From assembly GCF_003429565.1 (NCBI RefSeq), contig NZ_QUAK01000104.1, positions 1 to 34,522 on the forward strand: DNA of 34,522 nt. The letters are read 5' to 3'. A program made the position numbers and the translations under genes. This document shows positions 1 to 7,301 of the stretch, one piece after another; position 1 is the first letter of the stretch; every line of letters begins with the position of its first letter. The notes beneath the pieces were generated by a model. That model was given only the letters and a program-made list of their open reading frames with translations. It ran no database searches and had not been told where the DNA came from. Source of the stretch: Streptomyces triticagri. Lineage in GTDB: Bacteria > Actinomycetota > Actinomycetes > Streptomycetales > Streptomycetaceae.

Positions 1-711
1 ACGCCTGCGCGGCGGAGCCGGCGGGCCCTGTACGCGGGCGCCGCCGCGGCCCTGGTGCTCGCCCTGGCCGGCGGCGGCTACGCCCTTCTGGCGGACTCGG
101 GCGCCCCGAAGGCCGAGGCCGGGGGAGAGAGCGTGCAGGACGGTCGCGACAAGGGCGAGCCCTCGCAGCCGGCCGGCGGGAAGACCGGCACCTCCAAGCC
201 CGAGGAGCACGGCGACAAGAAGAGCCCGTCCGCCGACGGCGACCGCGCGGACAAGGACTCCGAGGGCGACGGCAAGGACTCCGGTGCAGCCGGCGCCGGC
301 GACGAGGACGACCCCGGCAAGGGCTCGGACAAGGGCGCGTCGAAGCCCACCGAGGCCCCGGACAAGGGTGGTTCGGGCTCGGGCGGTGGCGGCGGCGACG
401 GCGGTACGGGTACCGAGCCCGATCCCGCGCCGGTCTGCCACCCCACCGGCGGCGGAAAGTACAACTGCGAGGTCTGGCGCACCGCGAAGTCGTACACCGC
501 GGGCGGCACGGAAGCGGGCGTCCTGAACTCCGGCACCAACTACTTCTACTGCCAGGCGAATCTCGGCCGGCGCGAGTCGCACGGCGAGTGGACGAACGTC
601 TGGTGGGCCAAGACCGACGACGACAGCGGAAACCGCGACGTCCATGTGAATGTCGTCAACATCAAGGGCGGCGACAACGACGCCCCGGTGCCGGGGTTGC
701 CTCGCTGCTGA
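1..711 (+). CDS. Secreted or membrane-anchored protein, 5' end cut by window
   Basis: The reading frame is open from base 1, and its first residues (RRSRRALYAGAAAALVLALAG) form a basic stretch followed by a hydrophobic helix. The true start therefore lies upstream, and the GTG at 55 is inside the helix and unlikely to be a start. The helix is a signal peptide or signal anchor. About 100 residues of Gly/Lys/Asp/Glu/Ser-rich low-complexity linker follow. The C-terminal ~95 residues form a compact Cys-containing module (VCHPTGGGKYNCEVWR ... NYFYCQANLG ... NVWWAKTDDDSGNRDVHVN) that looks extracellular and resembles small SH3-like surface modules. The upstream part could carry another domain, such as a kinase, but that cannot be seen here. 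Function is unknown. The frame ends with TGA at 709-711. Confidence 0.75.
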   Translation, partial: TPARRSRRALYAGAAAALVLALAGGGYALLADSGAPKAEAGGESVQDGRDKGEPSQPAGGKTGTSKPEEHGDKKSPSADGDRADKDSEGDGKDSGAAGAGDEDDPGKGSDKGASKPTEAPDKGGSGSGGGGGDGGTGTEPDPAPVCHPTGGGKYNCEVWRTAKSYTAGGTEAGVLNSGTNYFYCQANLGRRESHGEWTNVWWAKTDDDSGNRDVHVNVVNIKGGDNDAPVPGLPRC

Positions 712-794
712 CCGGGGGCCGGCCTTCCTCTCTGCCTCTCACGGGCGTCGAGTGGTCGACGTCCGGCGCTCTGACGTGGCTGGCTGCATGCATC

Positions 795-848
795 GATGTC
801 TCAGTGCGTCATTCAGTGCTAGGCTGAATGATGGCACAGTGAGACATC
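795..848. promoter_or_regulatory. 54-bp imperfect palindrome, putative operator over promoter
   Basis: The left arm (795-816) and right arm (824-848) are near-perfect reverse complements around a 7-nt centre (817-823). The inner half-sites are TCATTCAG and CTGAATGA. The outer half-sites are GATGTCTCA and TGAGACATC. The hexamer TAGGCT at 820-825, a likely -10 box, sits in the centre, so a protein bound here would block transcription of the gene at 901. The TetR gene two positions downstream is the obvious candidate binder. That link is inference. Confidence 0.7.
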
Positions 849-900
849 AGAGGTGCGCGGACAGACAGGATGCGGACCTCGTTCTCGAGGAGGAACGCCC

Positions 901-2010
901 ATGCCGCAGGACAGTCTTGATCCCCGCACCGGTGAGGTGTGGATCCTGGGGGCGACAGGGCGCATCGGCGCCGCTGTCGCCGCCCGTCTGGCCGCACAGA
1001 AGGTGCCGCTCGTGCTGGTCGGGCGCGATTCCGGCCGATTGGACAAGGCCCGGGCGGACCTGGGAGGCGGAGGCGAGGTGAGGACCGTCGTCGCCGACTC
1101 CGCTGAAGCGATGGCGCGGCAGATCAACGAGCAGCGGCCGGCCGTCGTGCTCAACACCCTCGGTGAGTACGCCGAGACGGCGCTGCCGATCATCCGCGCC
1201 TGCATGCCCGGCGGCCACTATCTGGACCTCGCCGCCGACCCGGCGGCCGTCTCCCGACTCCTCGAGCTCCACGACGAAGCGGCGTCGGCGGGCAGCACCC
1301 TGGTGACCGGCTCCGGATTCGGGGTGCTGGCCTGCGAGTCCGTGGTCGTCAAGCTGTGCGAGGGTCGCTCCACCCCGAGCCATGTGCGGGTCGACGCGCT
1401 GGCCTCGGTGGCGAGCGAGGAGGGCCTGGTGGGCGCCGCCTTCGCCGCCACCTCCATGGATGTGCTGAGCACCGGCGGGCTCCGCTACGAGGACGGCCGC
1501 CTGGTCAAGGCCCGGATCGGCGCGGATGTGCAACACCTTGACCTGCCCGACGGGGAACGCGTGAAGTCGGCGGGGGCTCCCTCCGGCGAGCTCATCGCCG
1601 CACAGCGTGCCAGCGGGTCTCCGAACGTGACGGTGACCACCGCCCTCGCCCCCACCGGCACCGCGGTGCGGGCGGTCCTGCCGCTCGCCGGGAGGCTCGT
1701 CTCCGTCCCGGCGGTCCGCCGCTTCGCCGTCCGGCGCATGTCCGGCGTGCGGATGAAGGCCGCGCCCCGCCCCCGCCGGCACTCCTGGGGGCACGCCGTC
1801 GTCACCTGGCCCGACGGGACCCGTCGTGAAGGATGGCTGCGGGCGGACGACGGCATGGACTACACCGCGGCCGTCGCCGCCGAGGTCGCCCAGCGCCTCG
1901 CCCGCGGCGAGGGCAAGCCGGGTGCGTACACGCCCGCGGCCGCCCTGGGCGCCGATCTCGCCGTCGCCGCCGGGGGGTCCTTCGTCCTCGACCGAGTGCC
2001 GCACAGCTGA
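901..2010 (+). CDS. Saccharopine dehydrogenase-like NAD(P)-binding oxidoreductase
   Basis: The 369-residue protein opens with a Rossmann motif (WILGATGRIGAAVA, residues ~11-24) followed by LVGRDSGRL. This is typical of the saccharopine-dehydrogenase NAD(P)-binding superfamily, including its trans-acting enoyl reductase-like members. The middle has a conserved-looking segment (GGHYLDLAADPAAVSRLLELH) also seen in that family. The ATG at 901 is chosen because AGGAGG (888-893) lies 7 nt upstream; upstream in-frame codons lack a ribosome site. The substrate is unknown. The gene is followed 64 bp downstream by a TetR regulator on the same strand and preceded by a long palindrome, suggesting repression relieved by a small ligand, perhaps related to the enzyme's substrate. 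Confidence 0.85.
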   Translation: MPQDSLDPRTGEVWILGATGRIGAAVAARLAAQKVPLVLVGRDSGRLDKARADLGGGGEVRTVVADSAEAMARQINEQRPAVVLNTLGEYAETALPIIRACMPGGHYLDLAADPAAVSRLLELHDEAASAGSTLVTGSGFGVLACESVVVKLCEGRSTPSHVRVDALASVASEEGLVGAAFAATSMDVLSTGGLRYEDGRLVKARIGADVQHLDLPDGERVKSAGAPSGELIAAQRASGSPNVTVTTALAPTGTAVRAVLPLAGRLVSVPAVRRFAVRRMSGVRMKAAPRPRRHSWGHAVVTWPDGTRREGWLRADDGMDYTAAVAAEVAQRLARGEGKPGAYTPAAALGADLAVAAGGSFVLDRVPHS

Positions 2011-2042
2011 GCGCCTCGCTGTCGCGCGCCTCACCGCGCCGA

Positions 2043-2057
2043 CGACTCATTGAGTCG
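2043..2057. promoter_or_regulatory. Perfect palindrome before tetR-type gene, putative autoregulatory operator
   Basis: CGACTCA-T-TGAGTCG is a perfect 7-bp inverted repeat with a single central base. It lies just upstream of the -10 box of the TetR-family gene, the usual place for an autorepressor site. It shares the CTCA/TGAG element with the outer arms of the palindrome at 795-848, which hints that one protein binds both. Confidence 0.6.
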
Positions 2058-2062
2058 CCGGA

Positions 2063-2068
2063 TAGGGT
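2063..2068 (+). promoter_or_regulatory. -10 box TAGGGT, leaderless start of TetR gene
   Basis: TAGGGT ends 6 nt before the ATG at 2075. Transcription would therefore begin at or next to the start codon, and no ribosome-binding sequence is present. This favours the ATG at 2075 over the in-frame ATG at 2087. Confidence 0.55.
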
Positions 2069-2074
2069 TGCGGA

Positions 2075-2647
2075 ATGCCCCGCTGGATGCCCCGCGCCAA
2101 AGAGCGCCTGCGAGACGCCGCGGTCGAGTTGTTCCTCGAGCGCGGCTACGAGAACGTGACGGTCACCGACATCACCGAGCGTGCCGGGCTGACCAGGCGC
2201 ACCTTCTCGCGCTACTTCACGGACAAGCGGGACGTACTCTTCGCCGGCTCGGAGCAACTCGCGGAGGCCGTCGGCGCCGCCGTGCGCTCCGTCGACGAGA
2301 AGCTGCCGCCGTGGGACGCCACAGTGACCGCCCTGCGTGAGGTGGGCGACCAGTTGGCCGAACTCGTACCGCCGCCCGCCCGGCGCCGTACGGTGATCCG
2401 GGCCAGCACGGATCTGCAGGAGCGCGAGCGCACCAAGTACGCGCTGATCGCCGCCGAGATCGCGGACGCGCTGCACGAACGTGGCACCTCCGCGCAGCTG
2501 TCGGCCGTCCTTGCCGAGGTCGCCGTCACCGCCTTCCGCGCGGCCTTCGACCGCTGGATGGACGCCCCGGAGGGGACGTCGCTCTCGAACCTCTTCGACG
2601 TCGTCGCGCAGGAACTCACGTCGTCCTTGGCCGAGCCGACCGCGTAG
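2075..2647 (+). CDS. TetR/AcrR-family transcriptional regulator
   Basis: This 190-residue protein has the usual TetR length. Residues ~8-55 (AKERLRDAAVELFLERGYEN, then VTVTDITERAGLTRRTFSRYF) form the N-terminal helix-turn-helix, with the canonical recognition-helix pattern T-x-x-T-F-x-R-Y-F and D-K-R-D-V-L after it. The remainder is the all-helical ligand-binding and dimer domain, which does not reveal the ligand. The gene is probably transcribed leaderless from its own promoter and autoregulated through the palindrome at 2043-2057. The oxidoreductase gene upstream, with its 54-bp palindrome, is the likely second target (inference from order and shared half-site elements). Confidence 0.9.
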   Translation: MPRWMPRAKERLRDAAVELFLERGYENVTVTDITERAGLTRRTFSRYFTDKRDVLFAGSEQLAEAVGAAVRSVDEKLPPWDATVTALREVGDQLAELVPPPARRRTVIRASTDLQERERTKYALIAAEIADALHERGTSAQLSAVLAEVAVTAFRAAFDRWMDAPEGTSLSNLFDVVAQELTSSLAEPTA

Positions 2648-2777
2648 CGCGCCCGCACTGACGTGCCCGCCCCCGGTTACCGTCTTCGCCGCTCCGCCTT
2701 CGCGACGGCCGAGCCCGGCACGGGGCCCGGCCTGTCCCGCATCCGAATCCCCGCCCCGCCCCAGACGCCGCCAAACC

Positions 2778-3866
2778 TCAGCCCTCCGGCCGCAGTTCCC
2801 CCGACCCCCGGGCGATCAGGCGGGTCGGGAGCACGCTGCGTTCCGTGCCGCTGCGTCCTCCGTCGAGGCGGCGGAAGAGGCGCTCCGCGGCGGTGCGGCC
2901 CAACTGGGCCGAGTCCTGGGCGATCACGGTCACGCCCGGGTCCAGCAGGTCGGCCAGTTCGAAGTCGTCGAAGCCGACCAGGGCGACTCGGCGGCGCCGT
3001 TCGGCCAGGACGCGTACCAGGGTCACCGTGACGCGGTTGTTGCCCGCGAAGAACGCGGTCACCGGGGACGGCCCGTCGAGTATCGCCGCGGCGGCGTCGC
3101 GCACTCGGACCGGATCGGTGGATCCGAGGGACACCCAGGAGCTGTCGACCGGAAGCCCGGCGTCCTCCATGGCGGCCCGGTACCCGCGCAGCCGCTCGGC
3201 CGCGGTGTGGATCCGAGGCTGGTCCCCGATGAAACCGATCCGCCGGTGTCCGTGTGCGATGAGGTGGGCGACCCCGGAACGCGCGCCGCCGTAGCTGTCC
3301 GACATCACCGCGTCCGCGTCGATCCGCCCGGCGGGGCGGTCCACGAAGACGGTCGCCACGCCGGCCTTGATCTCCGGTTCGAGATAGCGGTGGTCGTCGC
3401 CGGCCGGGATCACCACCAGGCCGTCGACCCGCCGGGCGCACAGGGCGAGCACCAACTCCTGCTCACGGGCCGGGTCTTCCGCGCTGGAGCCGTTGATGAG
3501 CAGTGCGCCGTGGGCACGGGCGACTTCTTCCACGGCCCGGCTGAGCGGTCCGTAGAACGGGTCGGCCAGATCCTCGAGGACCAGACCGATGCTCGCGGTG
3601 CGGCCCTTGCGCAGGACCCGGGCACTGTCGTTGCGCCGGAAACCGAGGGCGTCGATGGCCTCCTGGACGCGGCGCTCGGTGTCGGGGGTGACGCCCGGCT
3701 CGCCGTTCACCACGCGGGAGACCGTCTTGAGGCCCACGCCGGCGCGCGCGGCCACGTCCTTCATCGTGGGCCGGGTGCCGTAGCGCGGTTCGACGGCTCC
3801 GGGCGGCCACTGCCGTCCGTCCGATGCATGCGGAAAGCCGGGCGGGCGGCGGTCGTTCTCGGCCAC
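2778..3866 (-). CDS. LacI-family transcriptional regulator
   Basis: The protein has the LacI headpiece (MKDVAARAGVGLKTVSRVVN, residues ~35-54 from the chosen start) with the hinge helix pattern ...NDSARVLRKG. A periplasmic-binding-protein-like sugar domain follows, including IGLVLEDLADPFYGPL, VDGLVVIPAG and VALVGFDDFELADLLDPGVTVIAQD. With GTG at 3866 the product is 362 residues, which leaves 34 residues before the helix-turn-helix, slightly long. The alternatives are TTG at 3923, which lies inside the operator and is unlikely, and ATG at 3764, which begins right at the headpiece. The gene is divergent from a ROK sugar kinase across a perfect GACAACGTTGTC site, the classical LacI operator form. 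It probably represses itself and the kinase until a sugar or sugar phosphate binds. The ligand is unknown. Confidence 0.9.
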   Translation of the reverse strand: MAENDRRPPGFPHASDGRQWPPGAVEPRYGTRPTMKDVAARAGVGLKTVSRVVNGEPGVTPDTERRVQEAIDALGFRRNDSARVLRKGRTASIGLVLEDLADPFYGPLSRAVEEVARAHGALLINGSSAEDPAREQELVLALCARRVDGLVVIPAGDDHRYLEPEIKAGVATVFVDRPAGRIDADAVMSDSYGGARSGVAHLIAHGHRRIGFIGDQPRIHTAAERLRGYRAAMEDAGLPVDSSWVSLGSTDPVRVRDAAAAILDGPSPVTAFFAGNNRVTVTLVRVLAERRRRVALVGFDDFELADLLDPGVTVIAQDSAQLGRTAAERLFRRLDGGRSGTERSVLPTRLIARGSGELRPEG

Positions 3867-3918
3867 TTGTGCGGTCCTGTCCTGGGGCTCGACGGTGTGG
3901 CATCGAGCATAGAGCCTA

Positions 3919-3930
3919 GACAACGTTGTC
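3919..3930. promoter_or_regulatory. LacI-type operator between LacI gene and ROK kinase
   Basis: GACAACGTTGTC is a perfect 12-bp palindrome with the central CG pair typical of LacI/GalR operators. It lies between the two divergent genes, 52 bp from the chosen LacI start and 88 bp from the kinase start, so one site could control both directions. Confidence 0.75.
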
Positions 3931-4018
3931 AGTGGCAGGGGAGACTGGACTTCGAATCTTTCGCGGCCCGTCTCACCAGGAGATCCGGCCCCGTTGACTA
4001 CCAGGAGACCCGACTCTG

Positions 4019-4975
4019 ATGCAGAACGACATCGTCGCCGCGCTCGACATCGGCGGCACCAAGATCGCCGGAGCCCTGGTGGACGGACGCGGTCGCATCC
4101 TGGTCCGTGCCCAACGGGCGACTCCCTCGCAGGAGGACGGCGACACGGTGATGGGCGCTGTGCAGAGCGTACTCGGTGAGCTCTCGGCCGACTCCCTGTG
4201 GGGTGACGTCCGTGCGCTCGGCATCGGCAGCGCGGGTCCGGTCGACGCCTCGAAGGGCACGGTCTCCCCGGTCAACGTCCCCGGCTGGCGCGGCTTTCCG
4301 CTCGTCGAGCGGGTCCGGGCGCTGACCGGCGGGCTGCCCGTCACCCTGATCGGCGACGGCGCCGCGATCACCGCCGCGGAGCACTGGCAGGGTGCGGCCC
4401 GCGGACACGACAACGCGCTGTGCATGGTGGTCTCCACCGGCGTCGGCGGCGGTCTGGTGCTCGGCGGCGGGCTGCACGCGGGGCCGACGGGGAATGCGGG
4501 GCACATCGGCCACATCAGTGTCGACCTGGACGGTGACCTCTGCCCCTGTGGCGGTCGCGGCTGTGTCGAGCGGATCGCCAGCGGGCCGAACATCGCCCGG
4601 CGGGCCCTGGACGACGGCTGGCTGCCCGGCCCCGACGGAGACGCCTCCGCCGCGGCGGTGGCCGTCGCGGCCCGGGCGGGGGACCCCGTCGCCCGGGCGT
4701 CCTTCGAGCGGGCCGCGCAGGCCCTCGCCGCGGGCATCGCGGCCACCGCGACCCTGGTCGAGATCGACATCGCGGTGGTCGGCGGGGGAGTGGCCAAGGC
4801 CGGCGAGGTCCTCTTCACACCGCTGCGCAAGGCACTTGACGACTACGCGACCCTGTCCTTCGTCCAGGATCTTCGGGTGGCTCCGGCGGTGACCGGCACG
4901 GATGCGGGACTGATCGGTGCCGCGGCAGCCGTCATCGCGGGGGCGGCGGCTTCGGAGGCTGCCGTTTCGGGCTGA
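4019..4975 (+). CDS. ROK-family sugar kinase
   Basis: This 318-residue cytoplasmic protein has the ROK kinase plan. The N-terminal phosphate-binding motif is ALDIGGTKIAGALVD (residues 8-22). The second nucleotide motif is STGVGGGLVLGGGLHAG (139-155). A zinc motif follows, with predicted ligands H165, C175, C177 and C182 (CPCGGRGCVE). The catalytic Asp is probably D113 in IGDGAAITAAEHW, where the usual N-D is G-D. The family's sugar-binding E-x-G-H motif reads H162-I-G-H165, so the Glu is replaced by His. This points to a sugar other than glucose, or a different binding mode. The ATG at 4019 follows AGGAG at 4003-4007. The LacI operator at 3919-3930 is the likely control point. The substrate could be a hexose or an N-acyl hexosamine and cannot be settled here. 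Confidence 0.88.
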   Translation: MQNDIVAALDIGGTKIAGALVDGRGRILVRAQRATPSQEDGDTVMGAVQSVLGELSADSLWGDVRALGIGSAGPVDASKGTVSPVNVPGWRGFPLVERVRALTGGLPVTLIGDGAAITAAEHWQGAARGHDNALCMVVSTGVGGGLVLGGGLHAGPTGNAGHIGHISVDLDGDLCPCGGRGCVERIASGPNIARRALDDGWLPGPDGDASAAAVAVAARAGDPVARASFERAAQALAAGIAATATLVEIDIAVVGGGVAKAGEVLFTPLRKALDDYATLSFVQDLRVAPAVTGTDAGLIGAAAAVIAGAAASEAAVSG

Positions 4976-5105
4976 AGCCGGCATTTCGGGTGCGGTCGGG
5001 CGGCGTGCGGCGGCGGAACGCCGATGTTGGCCGAAAGATATTGGCTGCTGGGCCGGTCCGGCGTCGCTCGTCGCGCCGTCCGGGCGCCCCGGCGGCCGCC
5101 GAGGG

Positions 5106-5131
5106 CCGGGCGGTCTGCGCGAGCCGCCCGG
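5106..5131. terminator. GC-rich hairpin between convergent genes
   Basis: CCGGGCGG (5106-5113) pairs perfectly with CCGCCCGG (5124-5131) across a 10-nt loop. It lies between the 3' ends of the ROK kinase and the excalibur gene. There is no T-run, as is usual in high-GC actinomycetes, so it could serve both strands. Confidence 0.5.
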
Positions 5132-5154
5132 TCGCCGGCCCATGGTCGTGGTCG

Positions 5155-5652
5155 TCAGATGTCGCAGCCCACACCGTCCCCGTCGCGGTCCAGATGGCGA
5201 CCGTAGCCGGGCTCGCCGCGGTGCACCGGGGCTGCCCCGGCCGCCCGGGCCTCGCTGCAGTTGCCATACGACACCTCGGCGCCTCCGCCGCCCGAACTCC
5301 CTTCTTCTGAACGGTCGTTGCCCGCGCCGGCCTCGGCCGGAGGCGCGGTGACGGTGGCGGTGGCGGTGGCCCGGACCGTCTTGGTGACGCGCACGGTCAC
5401 CGTCGGCGCCGGTTCCGGATCCGGTGCGGGGTGCCCCGACTCGGTGACCGTCACGGTGGGTGCGGGTCGCGCCTCCTGCTCGTACGTCCCGGGCTCGCCG
5501 GACTCGCTGCCGCCGGCGGCAGCCGCTCCGACGGTGAACGCGAGAGCGAGAGCGGGCAGGACGAATCGCTTGCGAGCCCAGCGCGGAGCCCTGCGGGATG
5601 CCGGTCCGTCGGGCGGAACATGCGGAACATGCGGAGTATGTGGATTGCTCAA
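5155..5652 (-). CDS. Excalibur-domain surface protein
   Basis: The C-terminus (YGNCSEARAAGAAPVHRGEP, then HLDRDGDGVGCD) is a textbook excalibur domain: a small extracellular module with conserved Cys residues and a D-x-D-x-D-G-x-x-C calcium-binding loop. It follows a basic segment and one hydrophobic helix (FVLPALALAFTVGAAAAG, residues ~30-47), then a Thr/Val/Pro-rich linker. The protein is thus anchored in the membrane with its domain outside. I chose the TTG at 5652 (165 residues) because a GGGGGGA sequence lies ~5 nt upstream; GTG 5730 or ATG 5721 would add a tail of up to 26 residues with no clear ribosome site. HVPHVP near the N-terminus comes from a short DNA duplication. The role is not known beyond likely calcium binding. 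Confidence 0.82.
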   Translation of the reverse strand: MSNPHTPHVPHVPPDGPASRRAPRWARKRFVLPALALAFTVGAAAAGGSESGEPGTYEQEARPAPTVTVTESGHPAPDPEPAPTVTVRVTKTVRATATATVTAPPAEAGAGNDRSEEGSSGGGGAEVSYGNCSEARAAGAAPVHRGEPGYGRHLDRDGDGVGCDI

Positions 5653-6220
5653 GATGTCCCCCCGAGGGTGATTTCCGGTGAGAGGAAGGTAGTGCTGACA
5701 TTCCTCTTGTGGAGGAGGCATGGAGCTCACGTGTTCAACTCGTGACCTGTGGGCCGTGGTTCGGTGCTCGAACCGCGGTGCCGCGGCGGCTCGGGCCGCG
5801 GCTGAATGCCTGCTTCCCTACGCGGCGGGCCGGTTCTACGATCGGTTGGCGGAGCGTGAACCGCGCGGCCCTGCACCGCGATTCACGGTGTCAGCCCACC
5901 CGCCCGCCCGTGCCGAGTGTCGGGCCGGGACCTCGGACCACACCGGCCGGCCGGGGCCGCATCGCCGACAACGCGGCCCCGGCCCGCCCCTCCGGCCTGC
6001 TCCAACCCGGGGTGACCTCCCGCGCATCCCGAGGCGCCGGAAGGGGCCGCATGCACAGGATCGGTGCCGGGGGAGCCACCGTCCTGGCGTGCCCGGCCGC
6101 CGTCGGCCCCGCCCGGTGCGGGTGCCGGCGGTGGCCACATCCCCGCTTCCTGAGCGGAGTTGGTTTCCGCGGCAGGGTGTTGCGGGCAAGCCACAGGGGG
6201 CCAACAGAAGAGGGGGAACC
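5653..6220. other. 568-bp spacer with no convincing gene
   Basis: The frame of the downstream gene stays open back to an ATG at 5720. Its translation there is Arg/Pro/Gly-rich without domain character, and the GGAGGAGG before 5720 is only 1 nt away from the ATG, too close to work. A perfect 6-bp hairpin, GGTTCG-gtgct-CGAACC, lies at 5758-5774. No tRNA fold could be built around it. The promoters of the two flanking divergent genes must lie here, but I could not assign them with confidence. Confidence 0.4.
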
Positions 6221-7258
6221 GTGATCGTCTGGATCAACGGTGCGTTCGGTGCGGGGAAGTCCACCGCCGCACGGGAACTGATCGACCTGATCCCGAACAG
6301 CACGCTCTTCGACCCCGAGATCGTCGGCAGCGGCTTGCCGCTGCTGCTCCCGCAGAAGCACCTCGCCGAGGTCAGCGACTACCAGGACCTGCGGATCTGG
6401 CGACGACTCGTCGTCGACACCGCGTCCGCGCTGCTCGCCGAGGTCGGCGGAGTCCTCGTGGTCCCCATGACCTTGCTGCGCCAGGAGTACCGGGACGAGA
6501 TCTTCGGTGGTCTCGCCGCCCGCAGAATCGCGGTACGACACGTGGCTCTCACCCCGGCGGAAACGATCCTGCGCTGCCGGATCGCCGACCGGGACGTCGG
6601 TCCCGGCGACGACGCCGAACTCCGGGTGCGCCAGTGGTCGTACGACCACATCGAGCCCTACCGTGCGGCGCTGGCATCCTGGCTCAGCGCCGACGCGCAC
6701 CTCGTCGACAACGGCTCGCTCACCCCGTACGAGACCGCCGAGCGCATCGCCGAAGCGGTGCGCAGCAGGGACAGCGGGCGCTGCGACATCGTGCAGACGC
6801 CCGAACCGACCGCCGAGACGCTGGCCGCCGGTGTGCTGCTCTTCGACGAGGAGGACCGCGTGCTGCTCGTCGATCCGACCTACAAGGCCGGCTGGGAGTT
6901 CCCCGGCGGCGTCGTCGAACCGGGTGAGGCGCCCGCGCAGGCGGGAGTGCGGGAGGTCGCCGAAGAGACCGGCATAGGGCTGGAGCGCATCCCGCGGCTC
7001 CTGGTGGCGGACTGGGAGCCTCCGGCGCCACCCGGATTCGGCGGGATGCGGCTGATATTCGACGGCGGCAGACTCGACGGCGCGGTACGGGATCGGGTGC
7101 TGCTGCCCGGTCCCGAACTGCGTGGCTGTCGCTTCGTCACCGAGCAGGAGGCGGCGAGTCTGCTGCCCCCGGTGCGGTACGAACGGCTCCGCTGGGCTCT
7201 GCGCGCCAGGGAGCGCGGAGCCGTTCTCTATCTGGAGGACGGGGTGCCGGTCGGCTGA
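6221..7258 (+). CDS. TmrB-like P-loop NTPase fused to Nudix hydrolase
   Basis: The GTG at 6221 is chosen because AGGGGGA lies just upstream and the protein then opens directly with VIVWINGAFGAGKSTAAREL, giving 345 residues. Residues 1-~190 form a P-loop domain (GAFGAGKST, K13) resembling tunicamycin-resistance protein TmrB and small-molecule kinases, including the FDPEIVGSGLPLLLP segment. Residues ~200-345 form a Nudix domain with a complete box: G230, E236, R244, E245, E248, E249, G251. The likely chemistry is ATP-dependent handling of a small molecule together with hydrolysis of a nucleoside-diphosphate-X. The actual substrate is unknown. The gene stands alone, converging on the dipeptidase gene across a terminator hairpin. 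Either half may be regulatory for the other; that is inference. Confidence 0.85.
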   Translation: MIVWINGAFGAGKSTAARELIDLIPNSTLFDPEIVGSGLPLLLPQKHLAEVSDYQDLRIWRRLVVDTASALLAEVGGVLVVPMTLLRQEYRDEIFGGLAARRIAVRHVALTPAETILRCRIADRDVGPGDDAELRVRQWSYDHIEPYRAALASWLSADAHLVDNGSLTPYETAERIAEAVRSRDSGRCDIVQTPEPTAETLAAGVLLFDEEDRVLLVDPTYKAGWEFPGGVVEPGEAPAQAGVREVAEETGIGLERIPRLLVADWEPPAPPGFGGMRLIFDGGRLDGAVRDRVLLPGPELRGCRFVTEQEAASLLPPVRYERLRWALRARERGAVLYLEDGVPVG

Positions 7259-7271
7259 CGAACGCCGCGAG

Positions 7272-7297
7272 GGCGGGCCGGTCGGTGCCGGCCCGCC
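7272..7297. terminator. Bidirectional terminator hairpin
   Basis: GGCGGGCCGG (7272-7281) and CCGGCCCGCC (7288-7297) form a perfect 10-bp stem with a 6-nt loop. It sits in the 43-bp gap between two convergent genes and can terminate both. Confidence 0.75.
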
Positions 7298-7301
7298 GGG
7301 T

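Noticed and set aside
5740..5830. Possible tRNA suggested by GGTTCG...CGAACC
   Set aside because: No acceptor stem, D-arm or anticodon arm could be fitted at the right distances. It is just a small hairpin.
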